Below are positions 17,626 to 25,946 of a DNA stretch of 64,000 nucleotides, piece by piece (the stretch's first letter is position 1; every line of letters starts with the position of its first letter). The stretch comes from Microbacterium jejuense (GTDB lineage: Bacteria; Actinomycetota; Actinomycetes; Actinomycetales; Microbacteriaceae). The DNA is taken from contig NZ_JAEUAW010000005.1 of the NCBI RefSeq assembly GCF_019511665.1, positions 62,001 to 126,000 on the forward strand, given 5' to 3'. A program made the translations under genes and the position numbers. The notes beneath the pieces are model-generated. The model did not search any database. It worked only from the letters and a program-made list of their open reading frames with translations, and was not told the DNA's origin.

Positions 17626-18851
17626 GCCAGGACGGTGTTCGTGAGCTGCGCGAGCGGCTCGGCGAGTGCGTTGATGAGGTCGGTGAGCTCTCGCTTGTCG
17701 TCGTCGGTCAGGTCGGTGTACGACACGAAGCCGGCGTCGAGCGAGCCGTACTCCGCGAGCGCGGCCTCCAGGTCGGCGTAGCCGCCGTCGATCTCGTCCG
17801 CGAGCGCGGCGCCGTCGTCGCCCTGCGCCACGGCGAAGTCGCGCACGAGCGAGAACGCCATCTTGGAGCCCTCGACGTTGGCGGCGAAGTCCGACAGGTC
17901 GGTGTGCGACCACCAGTCCTCCTCGCCCTGGATCTTGCCGGTGGCGACCTCGTCCAGCAGCGCGATGGCGCCGTTCGAGATCCCCCCGATGCCCTGATCG
18001 GCGAGGGTCGCGGCGAAGTCCTCTCCGTGCACGTAGTCGTACAGCTCCTGCACGTCGGCGATCAGCTGGTCGCCGAATGCGGCGCGCTCGTCGGCGGTCG
18101 AGGGCGCCCAGTCCTGCCACGCCGGCGTCTCGCCGTCGGCGTTGAGCGCGTCGGCGGCCGGAACCCACAGGTCCTTCTCGATGCGGTGGAAGCCGGTCCA
18201 GTCGAGGCCTTCGGCGACGGCATCCACTTCGCGGTAGTCGATGCGGGGGTCGAGGTCGCCCAGCGCCTCCGCCACCGGCTCGATGCGCTCGTAGTACGCG
18301 CGCACCTGCGCGAACTGCGTGCGGGCCGTCTCGTCGTCGCCGGACTCGTACGCGGCCACGAACTCCGAGACGGCGGGCACGAGCTGCCCGACCTGGTCCT
18401 TCACGAACGCGGCATAGAGGTCGACGGCGTGCTGCTTCTGCTCGGCATCCTCACCCGTGAGCGCGACAGCATCCCCCGAGACGGTGAAGGCGGCGCGGCC
18501 CACGCCGTCACCGGTCATGCCCGGCTTGCAGACCGTGTAGTACTCCCCCGGCTGCGCGACGAGCGTGAGCGTGCGCGACGTGCCGGGCGCGATGTTCTCG
18601 ACCTCGCCGACGATGCGCAGGCCGTCCTCGGCCAGCAGGTAGAACTCCGTCACGTCGTCGCCGTCGTTGCTCACGTCGAAGGTGAGCGTGCCGCTGGTCG
18701 CGGCGTCGCCGGACACGTCGCACGCCGAGGCGGTCGACGACACGGTGAGGGCATCGGTGGCGGCGGCGTCGGTCTTGGCGACGCAGCCCGACAGGGCCAG
18801 GGCGCCGAGCGCGGTGACGGCGATGGCCGGGGTGAGGCGGCGGACGGTCAT
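17622..18851 (-). CDS. efeO: iron-binding lipoprotein EfeO
   Basis: The 409-aa protein has a lipoprotein signal (lipobox LSGC near residue 24), an N-terminal cupredoxin-like domain with Cys in GEYYTVCKPGM, and a C-terminal M75/EfeO domain with the metal-binding HxxE motif (GFHRIEKDLW). EfeO binds iron outside the membrane and hands it to EfeU. The ATG overlaps the efeU stop by 4 nt, and the efeB start overlaps this stop. Confidence 0.94.
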   Translation of the reverse strand: MTVRRLTPAIAVTALGALALSGCVAKTDAAATDALTVSSTASACDVSGDAATSGTLTFDVSNDGDDVTEFYLLAEDGLRIVGEVENIAPGTSRTLTLVAQPGEYYTVCKPGMTGDGVGRAAFTVSGDAVALTGEDAEQKQHAVDLYAAFVKDQVGQLVPAVSEFVAAYESGDDETARTQFAQVRAYYERIEPVAEALGDLDPRIDYREVDAVAEGLDWTGFHRIEKDLWVPAADALNADGETPAWQDWAPSTADERAAFGDQLIADVQELYDYVHGEDFAATLADQGIGGISNGAIALLDEVATGKIQGEEDWWSHTDLSDFAANVEGSKMAFSLVRDFAVAQGDDGAALADEIDGGYADLEAALAEYGSLDAGFVSYTDLTDDDKRELTDLINALAEPLAQLTNTVLA

Positions 18852-19816
18852 GCTTCTCCTTGCGGGGACAGGACGGGAGTGGACGAAGAGGGGGCGGCGG
18901 CCGCGCCCGCAGCGGCCGACGAGGATGCCGTCGCCGCGGGCGTCCGCGGCGCGAACTGCCGACGCGCCCAGACGGTGCCGACGATCGCGACGTACAGCAC
19001 CCATGCGACGACCTGGATCCACGACATGCGCGGCATGAAGCCGACGGTCGCCTGCAGCACCGTCGCGAGCACCGAGCCCGGCGGGATCGCGCCGGTGACG
19101 TCGAACGCCCACCCGAACGGGAACGCGGCCCAGCCCACCAGAACGGCGCCGGTCGCGGGGTCCACGGGCGCGGCGGCGGTGAACGGCCCGGGGAAGACCC
19201 CGGCCTCCTGCAGGTCATGGATCGCGTATGCCAGCACGCCGGCGGCCACGATGATGAGGAACCCGCCGGTCCACGCGAAGAAGCGGCGCAGGTCGAGCGT
19301 GAGCATGCCGCGGGCGAGCAGCCAGCCGAGCAGCACGGCGACGGCGAGGCCCAGCAGAGCCCCCGCGAGCGCCGCCGGCGCGTCGCCGAAGGACTGCACC
19401 ATCGACCACAGCAACAGCGTCGTCTCGACGCCTTCGCGGGCGACCGACACGAAGCCGATGGCCACGAGGGCCCACAGGCTGCCGACGGCGAGCGCGCGGT
19501 CCAGCCCGCCCTCCAGCGACCGCTTCATGGTGCGGGCGGTCTTCTGCATCCAGAAGATCATCCACGTGACCATCGCGACGGTCAGGAGCGACAGCGTGCC
19601 GCCGAGGATCTCCTGCCCCTGGAAGGTCATGGTGTACGAGCCGAACGTCAGGACCGCGCCGATGGCGACGGCGAGCGCGACGGCCAGGCCGATGCCGGCC
19701 CACAGGCGGGGCAGCACGTCGCGGCGATCGAGACGGGTCACGTAGGCGACGAGGATGCCGACGACGAGGGCGGCTTCGAGGCCTTCACGCAGGCCGATGA
19801 GGAAGGTGGCGAGCAA
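18848..19816 (-). CDS. efeU: ferrous iron permease EfeU
   Basis: EfeU is an FTR1/OFeT-type iron permease. Both REXXE motifs are present: REGLEA in the first helix and REGVET in a middle helix, with about seven hydrophobic segments. The C-terminus is an Ala/Ser/Pro-rich tail. The start is uncertain: TTG at 19816 has AGGA 7 nt upstream and gives MLATFLIGLREGLEA, which aligns with other EfeU N-termini; a GTG at 19867 lies 6 nt after a TAGTGT box and would add 17 residues. Iron-dependent control is expected from the DtxR-type box upstream. Confidence 0.92.
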   Translation of the reverse strand: MLATFLIGLREGLEAALVVGILVAYVTRLDRRDVLPRLWAGIGLAVALAVAIGAVLTFGSYTMTFQGQEILGGTLSLLTVAMVTWMIFWMQKTARTMKRSLEGGLDRALAVGSLWALVAIGFVSVAREGVETTLLLWSMVQSFGDAPAALAGALLGLAVAVLLGWLLARGMLTLDLRRFFAWTGGFLIIVAAGVLAYAIHDLQEAGVFPGPFTAAAPVDPATGAVLVGWAAFPFGWAFDVTGAIPPGSVLATVLQATVGFMPRMSWIQVVAWVLYVAIVGTVWARRQFAPRTPAATASSSAAAGAAAAPSSSTPVLSPQGEA

Positions 19817-19873
19817 CGGGGTTCCTGGGTTGTTGCGGATGACACGGCGCTCCGTCGCACCCGGCACGCCTGC

Positions 19874-19879
19874 ACACTA
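19874..19879 (-). promoter_or_regulatory. -10 box of the efeUOB promoter
   Basis: TAGTGT on the minus strand predicts a transcript starting at about 19867. The -35 position then falls at about 19897-19902, on the edge of the iron box. Confidence 0.45.
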
Positions 19880-19890
19880 TCGTGCGATAG
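19877..19890. promoter_or_regulatory. 14-bp inverted repeat in the efe promoter
   Basis: CTATCG and CGATAG are separated by 2 nt, directly between the iron box and the gene. It could be a second regulator site; nothing identifies the protein. Confidence 0.35.
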
Positions 19891-19896
19891 ACATCG

Positions 19897-19915
19897 TAAG
19901 GTGAGCCTTACCTAT
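19897..19915. promoter_or_regulatory. DtxR/IdeR-type iron box upstream of efeUOB
   Basis: TAAGGTGAGCCTTACCTAT matches the classical 19-bp DtxR/IdeR consensus at 15 positions by my alignment and has inverted AGGT(G/A)AG half sites. It covers the predicted -35 of the efe operon, the position expected for Fe2+-dependent repression. Confidence 0.75.
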
Positions 19916-19947
19916 GACGCTACTCGAGCGCGCGTCACCGTGTCCAT

Positions 19948-20898
19948 TCAGCCGGCGGCGCGCGCGTAGCGTTCGGCGAGCCGCTGCAGGTGGGGCACCA
20001 GGTCAGCGGGCGAATCCACCGTGAAGTCCATGCCGAGCATGCCGATGTACGCCGCGATCGTCTCGAGGCTGTCTGCGCCCGTGACGAGCACCGACGTCTC
20101 GGCGTCGACGGCTTCGACGACGCCGACGGTCGGGTTGATGCGCGCGATCACGCGCTCCGCGGGCGCGGCGACGCGCAGGCGCGCGTGCACCTTCCACCCT
20201 CCCGCCGCGATCGAGCGCAGCGCGAACGACGTGAAGTCCCCGCCGGGCACCGGGACCGGTTCGAAGCGGCGGCGCGTCGGCATCCGCGGTTCGATCCAGT
20301 CGAGTCGGAACGTCTCCCACTCCCCGGTCTCCGGGTCACGCGCGACCAGGTACCACCGGCGCTGCCAGCTCAGCAGCCGGTACGGCTCCACGCGCCGGGC
20401 GGTGCCGCGATCGTCGAAGCGCAGCCACTCCCCCGCGTGCACGGCATGAGCGACCGCGCGCAGCACGGCCGGGTCGACCTCGGGATCCGGTGCGTCCGTG
20501 CCGACGTTCTCGGGACCGCTGTCGACGGTCGCCGCGACCGCGTCGACGGTCGGCCGCAGACGCTCGGGCAGCACCTGCAGCAGCTTGGCGAGCGCCCGCG
20601 CTCCCGCCTCGTCGACGCCCGCGATGCCCCGGGCCACGCGCAGCCCGATCGCTACGGCGACCGCCTCCTCGTCGTCGAGCAGCAGGGGCGGGAGCTTCCC
20701 GCCGGCGGCCAGCCGGTACGACCCCGCGCGCCCGCGCGCCGCCTCGACCGGGTAGCCCAAGCCGCGCAGCCGCTCGATGTCGTTGCGGATCGTGCGCACC
20801 GACACGTCGAGCCGCGCGGCCAGCTCCGGCCCCGGCCAGAACGGACGGCTCTGCAGCAGTGCGAGGAGCGCGAGCATCCGCGCCGAGGTGTCGGCCAT
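19948..20898 (-). CDS. WYL-domain transcriptional regulator (YafY/DeoR-type HTH)
   Basis: The 316-aa protein has an N-terminal helix-turn-helix (AARLDVSVRTIRNDIERLR), a middle linker with the WYL domain (WQRRWYLVARDPETGEWETFRLD) and a C-terminal WCX-like extension. WYL regulators sense small molecules or nucleic acids. It is divergent from the epoxide hydrolase gene with only 69 bp between the starts, which makes that gene the likely target. Start MADTSARM lies where the HTH family normally begins. Confidence 0.9.
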   Translation of the reverse strand: MADTSARMLALLALLQSRPFWPGPELAARLDVSVRTIRNDIERLRGLGYPVEAARGRAGSYRLAAGGKLPPLLLDDEEAVAVAIGLRVARGIAGVDEAGARALAKLLQVLPERLRPTVDAVAATVDSGPENVGTDAPDPEVDPAVLRAVAHAVHAGEWLRFDDRGTARRVEPYRLLSWQRRWYLVARDPETGEWETFRLDWIEPRMPTRRRFEPVPVPGGDFTSFALRSIAAGGWKVHARLRVAAPAERVIARINPTVGVVEAVDAETSVLVTGADSLETIAAYIGMLGMDFTVDSPADLVPHLQRLAERYARAAG

Positions 20899-20954
20899 TC
20901 CACGCCTTTCGCACACGGGTCGATAACAGGAAGATACCTTGCCTGATTCGACCG

Positions 20955-20960
20955 TAGTGT
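20955..20960 (+). promoter_or_regulatory. -10 box of leaderless epoxide-hydrolase promoter
   Basis: TAGTGT lies 7 nt before the ATG at 20968. Confidence 0.45.
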
Positions 20961-20967
20961 CGGAGAC

Positions 20968-22110
20968 ATGAACACCGCAACGACCGCAGCCGCCGGCATC
21001 CACCCGTTCGTCGTCGACATCCCGCAGCGCGACCTCGACGACCTCGTCGAGCGCCTCGCCCGCACGCGCCTGCCCCAGGCCGCACCCGGCGACGACTGGC
21101 AGACCGGCACGCCCAACAGCTACCTCGCTGAGGCCGTCGCCCGGTGGCGCGACGGCTTCGACTGGCGCGCGGCGGAGGCGCGCATGAACGAGTTCCCGCA
21201 CTTCACCACCGAGATCGACGGGCAGAACATCCACTTCGTGCACGTCCGGTCGCCGCACGCGGGCGCCACGCCGCTTCTGCTGGCCCACACCTACCCCGGA
21301 TCGTTCGTGGACTACCTCGACATGATCGGCCCGCTCGTCGACCCCGTCGCGCACGGCGGTCGCGCCGAGGACGCGTTCGACGTCGTCGTCCCCGACGCCC
21401 CCGGATTCGGGTTCAGTCAGCCGGTGACCGAGGCCGGATGGACGACGGCCCGCGTCGCGGCGGCGTACGACGCCCTGATGCGCCGGCTGGGCTACGAGTC
21501 GTACGGCATCCACGGCAGCGACAACGGCGCCATGGTCGCCCGCGAGCTCGGCCTGCAGAACCCGGAGGGATTCCTCGGGCTCCACGTGCTGCAGCTGTTC
21601 TCGTTCCCGTCGGGCGACCCGTCCGAGTTCGAGAAGCTCGAGCCCCAGGATTACGCGGGCCTCGAGCACATGCAGTGGTTCCAGTCCGTCGGCGCCTACA
21701 ACACGATGAACGCGTCGCGCCCGCAGACCATCGCGGCCGCGCTGTCGGACTCGCCGGTCGGTCATCTCGCCTACGCCGAGCTGTTCAACTCGTTCGGCAA
21801 CGGCACGTCGCTGGTGCCGCTGGACACGATCCTCACCGAGGTGAGCGTGTCGTGGTTCGCGAACGCGTCGGCCGGCATGAGCCGTGCGTACCGCGAGAAC
21901 GCATCGGTGGATGCCGCACCGCAGGTGAGCGACGCCCGCACCGGTGTCGCCGTCTTCGCGGACGACTTCCAGACCATCCGGGTCTTCGCCGAGCGCGACA
22001 ACACCAACATCGTGCACTGGAGCCGCTTCGAGCGCGGCGGCCACTTCGCGGCCCTGGAGGTGCCCGAGGTCGTGGTCGGCGACATCCGGGCGTTCTTCGC
22101 CCAAGCCTGA
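20968..22110 (+). CDS. epoxide hydrolase (EHN domain, alpha/beta fold)
   Basis: The 380-aa protein begins with an epoxide-hydrolase N-terminal (EHN) domain (FVVDIPQRDLDDLVERLART). The core shows HTYPGS for the oxyanion site, the nucleophile Asp in GSDNGA (usually GGDWG) and the His in FERGGHFAALEVPE. Members open epoxides to diols in detoxification or catabolism. The nucleophile elbow deviates slightly, with Asn after the Asp where Trp is usual, which may alter substrate range. It is probably controlled by the divergent WYL regulator. Confidence 0.88.
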   Translation: MNTATTAAAGIHPFVVDIPQRDLDDLVERLARTRLPQAAPGDDWQTGTPNSYLAEAVARWRDGFDWRAAEARMNEFPHFTTEIDGQNIHFVHVRSPHAGATPLLLAHTYPGSFVDYLDMIGPLVDPVAHGGRAEDAFDVVVPDAPGFGFSQPVTEAGWTTARVAAAYDALMRRLGYESYGIHGSDNGAMVARELGLQNPEGFLGLHVLQLFSFPSGDPSEFEKLEPQDYAGLEHMQWFQSVGAYNTMNASRPQTIAAALSDSPVGHLAYAELFNSFGNGTSLVPLDTILTEVSVSWFANASAGMSRAYRENASVDAAPQVSDARTGVAVFADDFQTIRVFAERDNTNIVHWSRFERGGHFAALEVPEVVVGDIRAFFAQA

Positions 22111-22203
22111 TCGGGAGCCCCGCCGGCGCCGGGCATCGCACCCGGCCCGGTGGGGCTCGGCTTAACCCTGGGCAACAATCGAGCGGAGGCTGCGGCATCC
22201 GCC

Positions 22204-22209
22204 TAATCT
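22204..22209 (+). promoter_or_regulatory. -10 box of leaderless oxygenase promoter
   Basis: TAATCT lies 6 nt before the ATG at 22216. Confidence 0.5.
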
Positions 22210-22215
22210 CGCCTC

Positions 22216-23232
22216 ATGACCGAGCTCAGCCTGCCGATCCTCGACCTCTCACGGCTCGACGCGGGACCCGAGGAGGCCTCGCGATTCCGCGCCGATCTGC
22301 GCGCCGCGACGCACGACGTGGGGTTCTTCTACCTCACCGGCACCGGCGTCTCGCCCGAGCTCGAGGCGCGGCTGCACCGGGCAGCGAGGGACTTCTTCGC
22401 CCTCCCCGAGGCCGACAAGCTCGCGATCGAGAACGTCAACAGCCCGCACTTCCGCGGCTACACGCGCATCGGCGGCGAGCGCACGCAGGGCAAGGTCGAC
22501 TGGCGCGAGCAGATCGACATCGGCCCCGAGCGCGAGGCCGTCACCGACCCCGAAGCGCCCGACTTCTCGCGTCTCATCGGCCCGAACCTGTGGCCCGCGG
22601 CGCAGCCCGAGCTTCGCGAGGTCGTCTCGGAGTGGCACGATCACCTGTCGGGCGTCGCGCGCAAGCTCCTCCGGGCCTGGGCGCTGTCGCTCGGCGCACC
22701 CGAGAACTACTTCGACGAGCACTTCGGAGAGCCCTCGACGCTCATCAAGATCGTGCGCTACCCCGGCAAGGAGGACCCGACACCCCAGCAAGGCGTCGGC
22801 GCCCACAAGGACTCCGGAGTCCTGACGCTGCTGTGGGTCGAGCCCGGCAAGGGCGGCCTGCAGGTCGAGCGCGAAGGCGAATGGGTGGACGCTCCCCCGG
22901 TGCCGGGAGCGTTCGTCGTGAACATCGGCGAGCTGCTCGAGTACGCGACGCAGGGCTACCTCATCGCGACGAAGCACCGGGTGATCTCGCCGACGTACCC
23001 CGACGACCGCATCTCGGTGCCGTTCTTCTTCAACCCCGCCCTCGACAAGCGCCTGCCGCTCATCGATCTCCCCGCGGAGCTCGCAGCGCAGGCGCGCGGC
23101 GTCACGCAGGATCCGGCCAACCCGATCCACGCGCTCTACGGCGAGAACGCGCTGAAGTCGCGGTTGCGCGCACACCCCGACGTGGCCGCCATCCACCACG
23201 CCGACCTCGTGGCGGCGCGCGCAGCCGGCTGA
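22216..23232 (+). CDS. isopenicillin-N-synthase-family 2-oxoglutarate/Fe(II) dioxygenase
   Basis: This 338-aa protein has the DIOX_N region (HDVGFFYLTGTGV) and the 2OG-FeII_Oxy domain. Iron ligands are His197 and Asp199 in GAHKDSG and His254 in TKHRV; Arg265 in DRISVPFF binds 2-oxoglutarate. The spacing and FRGYTRIGGE motif are typical of the bacterial IPNS-like group annotated across Actinobacteria. The substrate is unknown and no biosynthetic cluster surrounds it. The TAATCT box 6 nt upstream indicates a leaderless message. Confidence 0.9.
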   Translation: MTELSLPILDLSRLDAGPEEASRFRADLRAATHDVGFFYLTGTGVSPELEARLHRAARDFFALPEADKLAIENVNSPHFRGYTRIGGERTQGKVDWREQIDIGPEREAVTDPEAPDFSRLIGPNLWPAAQPELREVVSEWHDHLSGVARKLLRAWALSLGAPENYFDEHFGEPSTLIKIVRYPGKEDPTPQQGVGAHKDSGVLTLLWVEPGKGGLQVEREGEWVDAPPVPGAFVVNIGELLEYATQGYLIATKHRVISPTYPDDRISVPFFFNPALDKRLPLIDLPAELAAQARGVTQDPANPIHALYGENALKSRLRAHPDVAAIHHADLVAARAAG

Positions 23233-23238
23233 CGCGGC

Positions 23239-23637
23239 TCAGCCGACGTCGGCGCCCCAGTCGCGCGGATCGACGTCGGCGACCGACTCGGTGAACACCC
23301 AGGTCCTGCCACTGAAATCGACGCACGTGCACTGGCGTTCCCCGTAGGGGAACTCCTCGATGAGGGATGCCTCGAATCCGGCCGCGACCGCGCGCTCGCG
23401 GAGCGCGCCGACGTCGTCGACCCGCACCATGACGTGATCGTGTCCGCCGGACCGCTCACCCGCGACCAGCGCGACGGCTGCGGTCGCGCCGACTGCGAGC
23501 TGCGCACGGTGCGCTCCGACGCGCCAGCGCGGGGCGAACCCGAAGGCCGCCTGCAGCCGCTCGACGGCCTCGGCGACGTCGGCGTACGCCAGCACCGGGA
23601 TCAGCACGTCCTGCGGCATCGAGCGGTTGGAGCGCAT
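23239..23637 (-). CDS. VOC-family (glyoxalase/bleomycin-resistance-like) protein
   Basis: The 132-aa protein has a glyoxalase-like beta-alpha-beta pattern: LIPVLAYADVAEAVERLQAAFGF, then HDHVMVRVDDV and YGERQCTCVDFSGRTWVF, with Glu in the last motif as a possible metal ligand. VOC proteins range from dioxygenases to drug-binding proteins and the specific role is unclear. ATG at 23637 has TAGCAT 6 nt upstream, supporting it over the ATG six codons later. It is convergent with the oxygenase gene, 6 bp away. Confidence 0.82.
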   Translation of the reverse strand: MRSNRSMPQDVLIPVLAYADVAEAVERLQAAFGFAPRWRVGAHRAQLAVGATAAVALVAGERSGGHDHVMVRVDDVGALRERAVAAGFEASLIEEFPYGERQCTCVDFSGRTWVFTESVADVDPRDWGADVG

Positions 23638-23643
23638 GGCGGC

Positions 23644-23649
23644 ATGCTA
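23644..23649 (-). promoter_or_regulatory. -10 box of leaderless VOC-gene promoter
   Basis: TAGCAT lies 6 nt before the ATG at 23637. Confidence 0.45.
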
Positions 23650-23709
23650 GCCGCTCGAGGCCCCGGCGTCGCCCCCGTCAAGGGGGTCGTCGCGGCTCGC
23701 GCCGGCGCC

Positions 23710-23715
23710 TAACGT
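23710..23715 (+). promoter_or_regulatory. -10 box of leaderless PfkB-surE promoter
   Basis: TAACGT lies 7 nt before the ATG at 23723. Confidence 0.5.
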
Positions 23716-23722
23716 CGCACAC

Positions 23723-24730
23723 ATGAGCGACGTCACGATCTTCGCACCGTCCCCGACGCTCACCGTCACCGTCGAGGAGCACGGCGGCGAGCCCGACATC
23801 CACCTGCACGCCGGCGGACAGGGCGTCTGGCAGGCCCGCATGCTCCTGCGGCTGGGTGCGTCCGTCACCATGTGCTGCTCGCTCACCGGCGAGATCGGAC
23901 GCATGCTGCGCCACCTGCTCGAGGACGAAGGGTTCGCCGTCGTCGGAGTCGAGCGCCCCGGCAAGGGCTCGGCGTACGTGCACGACCGCCGCGGCGGCGA
24001 GCGCCACGTCATCGCCGAGACCGAGGGAGAGCCGCTGGCGCGCCACGACCTGGACGAGCTCTACGGCGTGACGCTGCGCGAAGGCCTCGCCTCGGGGCTC
24101 GCGATCCTCAGCGGTCCCGCCGGCGACGAGACGCTTCCGGCCGACACCTACCGGCGCCTGGCCGCCGACCTGCGCAAGGGCGGGGCGGGAGTCGTCGCGG
24201 ATCTCTCCGGCAAGCGCATGGCAGCAGCGCTGCAGGGCGGGGTGGACGTGCTCAAAGTGAGCCACGAGGAGCTGGCCGCCGACGGGTTGACCTCGAACGA
24301 CAGCCCCGAGCAGGTGCTGCGCGCGATGCGCGAGCTGCGCCGCCGCGGCGCCGAGGTGGTGATCGTCTCGCGCTCCAGCGAACCGCTGCTGATGCTCGAC
24401 GGCGAGGGGTTCGTCGAGGTGGCTGCGCCGCGGATGGAGGTCGCCGACACGCGCGGCGCCGGCGATTCGCTGACGGCGGGGGTGGCCGCCGGCATCGCAC
24501 GCGGTGAGCCGGTCAGAGAGGCGATCGTCACCGGGGCTGCGGCAGGGGCCCTCAACGTCACGCGCCACGGCCTCGGCACCGGCGACCCCGAGGCGATCGA
24601 GCTGCTCCGCGAGTCGGTCGCCGTGCGCGAGATCGTCGACGACTCCGCCGCCGGCGTCGAGCAATCCGTCACCGGGCACGTGAGCCCGGACGGGCTCGCC
24701 GCGCTGGCCGAGACGGAGGAGGAACGATGA
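23723..24730 (+). CDS. PfkB-family sugar kinase (1-phosphofructokinase-like)
   Basis: This 335-aa ribokinase-fold kinase has a glycine pair in the N-terminal substrate region (HAGGQG) and the C-terminal PfkB signature DTRGAGDS, where Asp248 is the catalytic base. Its best resemblance is to FruK/LacC-type kinases of phosphorylated sugars. The last 30 residues extend past the usual end. Its final codons overlap the surE start by 4 nt, so kinase and nucleotidase are coupled; a shared metabolite is inferred. The acceptor sugar is not determined. Confidence 0.87.
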   Translation: MSDVTIFAPSPTLTVTVEEHGGEPDIHLHAGGQGVWQARMLLRLGASVTMCCSLTGEIGRMLRHLLEDEGFAVVGVERPGKGSAYVHDRRGGERHVIAETEGEPLARHDLDELYGVTLREGLASGLAILSGPAGDETLPADTYRRLAADLRKGGAGVVADLSGKRMAAALQGGVDVLKVSHEELAADGLTSNDSPEQVLRAMRELRRRGAEVVIVSRSSEPLLMLDGEGFVEVAAPRMEVADTRGAGDSLTAGVAAGIARGEPVREAIVTGAAAGALNVTRHGLGTGDPEAIELLRESVAVREIVDDSAAGVEQSVTGHVSPDGLAALAETEEER

Positions 24731-25491
24731 CGCGCGCGCTCATCACCAACGACGACGGCATCGAGGCCCCGGGTCTGCACGCGCTCGCCCGCGCCGCCCG
24801 GCAGTCGGGACTGGAGGTCACGGTGGCGGCGCCGATGCGACAGTCCAGCGGAACCAGCGCCTCGATCGTCGCCGCCGAGGAAGGCGGCCGCATCGCGATC
24901 GAGCGCCGCGAGCTGCCGGGGCTGGACGGCGTGCCCGCCTTCGCGGTGCGAGGCGGCCCCGGCCTGGTGGCGCTGATCGCCGCGCACGGCGCCTTCGGCG
25001 AGCCCGCCGAGCTCGTGCTGTCAGGGGTGAACCACGGTGCCAACGTCGGCCGCGCGATCCTGCACTCCGGCACGGTCGGAGCGGCGTTGACCGGCGGCCT
25101 GAACGGCGCGTGGGGCGCGGCGGTGTCGCTCGACGTCGGCATGAACCCGGTCGAGTTCCACTGGGATGCCGCAGCCGCCGTCGCCATCGAGCTCCTGCCG
25201 TTCCTGCTCGGGCACCGGCGCGGCACGGTCGTGAACCTGAACGTGCCGAACAGCCCCTCGCATCGGGGCGTCGTGGAGGCGACGCTCGCGCCCTTCGGCA
25301 TCGTGCAGACGACGCTCACCGAGCGCGAGGCCGGCCACATCCGCCTCGCCGTCGAGGACCTCCCGAACACCCCCGAGCCCGGGACCGACGCCGCGTACCT
25401 CGCCGAGGGCTGGGTCACGCTCACGGGCCTCGACCCCGTCTCGCATGTGCCCCTCGGATTCGACGGGGACGAGGCATCCACCCGCCCGTGA
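24727..25491 (+). CDS. surE: SurE-family 5'/3'-nucleotidase
   Basis: The 254-aa protein starts ALITNDDGIEAPG, the SurE metal site (Asp9, Asp10), with Ser40 in RQSSG and Asn102 in SGVNHGANVG completing the metal ligands. SurE removes phosphate from nucleoside monophosphates and can cleave short polyphosphate. It is translationally coupled to the preceding PfkB-type kinase, unlike the E. coli context with pcm. A strong bidirectional terminator follows. Confidence 0.92.
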   Translation: MTRALITNDDGIEAPGLHALARAARQSGLEVTVAAPMRQSSGTSASIVAAEEGGRIAIERRELPGLDGVPAFAVRGGPGLVALIAAHGAFGEPAELVLSGVNHGANVGRAILHSGTVGAALTGGLNGAWGAAVSLDVGMNPVEFHWDAAAAVAIELLPFLLGHRRGTVVNLNVPNSPSHRGVVEATLAPFGIVQTTLTEREAGHIRLAVEDLPNTPEPGTDAAYLAEGWVTLTGLDPVSHVPLGFDGDEASTRP

Positions 25492-25497
25492 ACGACG

Positions 25498-25526
25498 AAG
25501 GCCTCCCCACACCGTGGGGAGGCCTT
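25498..25526. terminator. bidirectional intrinsic terminator between surE and rpsO
   Basis: A perfect 13-bp stem (aaggcctccccac / gtggggaggcctt) with a 3-nt loop is followed by TCTCAAGAATGTTTT. It serves both convergent transcripts. Confidence 0.88.
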
Positions 25527-25565
25527 CTCAAGAATGTTTTGCGCGATTGAACGCTGGTCGGTGCC

Positions 25566-25835
25566 TTATCGACGAAGACCGAGACGCTCGATGAGCGAGC
25601 GGTAACGGTTGATGTCGATGTCCTGGAGGTAGCCCAGGAGACGACGGCGCTGACCGACGAGCAGGAACAGCCCACGACGCGAGTGGTGGTCGTGCTTGTG
25701 CTCCTTGAGGTGCTCGGTGAGGTCCTTGATGCGCTGCGTCAGCATCGCGACCTGCACCTCGGGGGATCCGGTGTCACCGGGGTGCGTCGCGTACTCTTCG
25801 ATGATCGCCTTCTTGACGTCTGCATCCAGTGCCAT
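25566..25835 (-). CDS. rpsO: 30S ribosomal protein S15
   Basis: The 89-aa product is a full-length S15, with [30 protein letters not shown] and [11 protein letters not shown]15 binds helices 20-22 of 16S rRNA in the 30S platform and in other bacteria represses its own translation. In many genomes rpsO is adjacent to pnp; here they are about 18 kb apart on the same strand. The ATG at 25835 has a GAGGGGATCACCT leader with a good ribosome binding site. Confidence 0.98.
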   Translation of the reverse strand: MALDADVKKAIIEEYATHPGDTGSPEVQVAMLTQRIKDLTEHLKEHKHDHHSRRGLFLLVGQRRRLLGYLQDIDINRYRSLIERLGLRR

Positions 25836-25934
25836 AGGTGATCCCCTCTCTGCTTGTTGCGCGGTGCCCGTCACCCGATGTGCGAGCTCTCTTTCTCCGC
25901 GGCCGATCCAACGGCAACCTGAAGAGTCTACCAG

Positions 25935-25940
25935 TAGGCT
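25935..25940 (+). promoter_or_regulatory. -10 box of leaderless DUF167-gene promoter
   Basis: TAGGCT lies 6 nt before the GTG at 25947. Confidence 0.45.
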
Positions 25941-25946
25941 CGTCCA

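Noticed and set aside
16294..18168. Upstream extension of efeB to 624 residues
   Set aside because: The extra 181 residues overlap efeO in another frame; the GTG at 17625 overlaps the efeO stop and directly precedes the Tat signal.
22249..23199. Antisense frame opposite the 2-oxoglutarate oxygenase
   Set aside because: Highly charged shadow with no recognisable motif; the sense frame has all iron and 2-oxoglutarate ligands.
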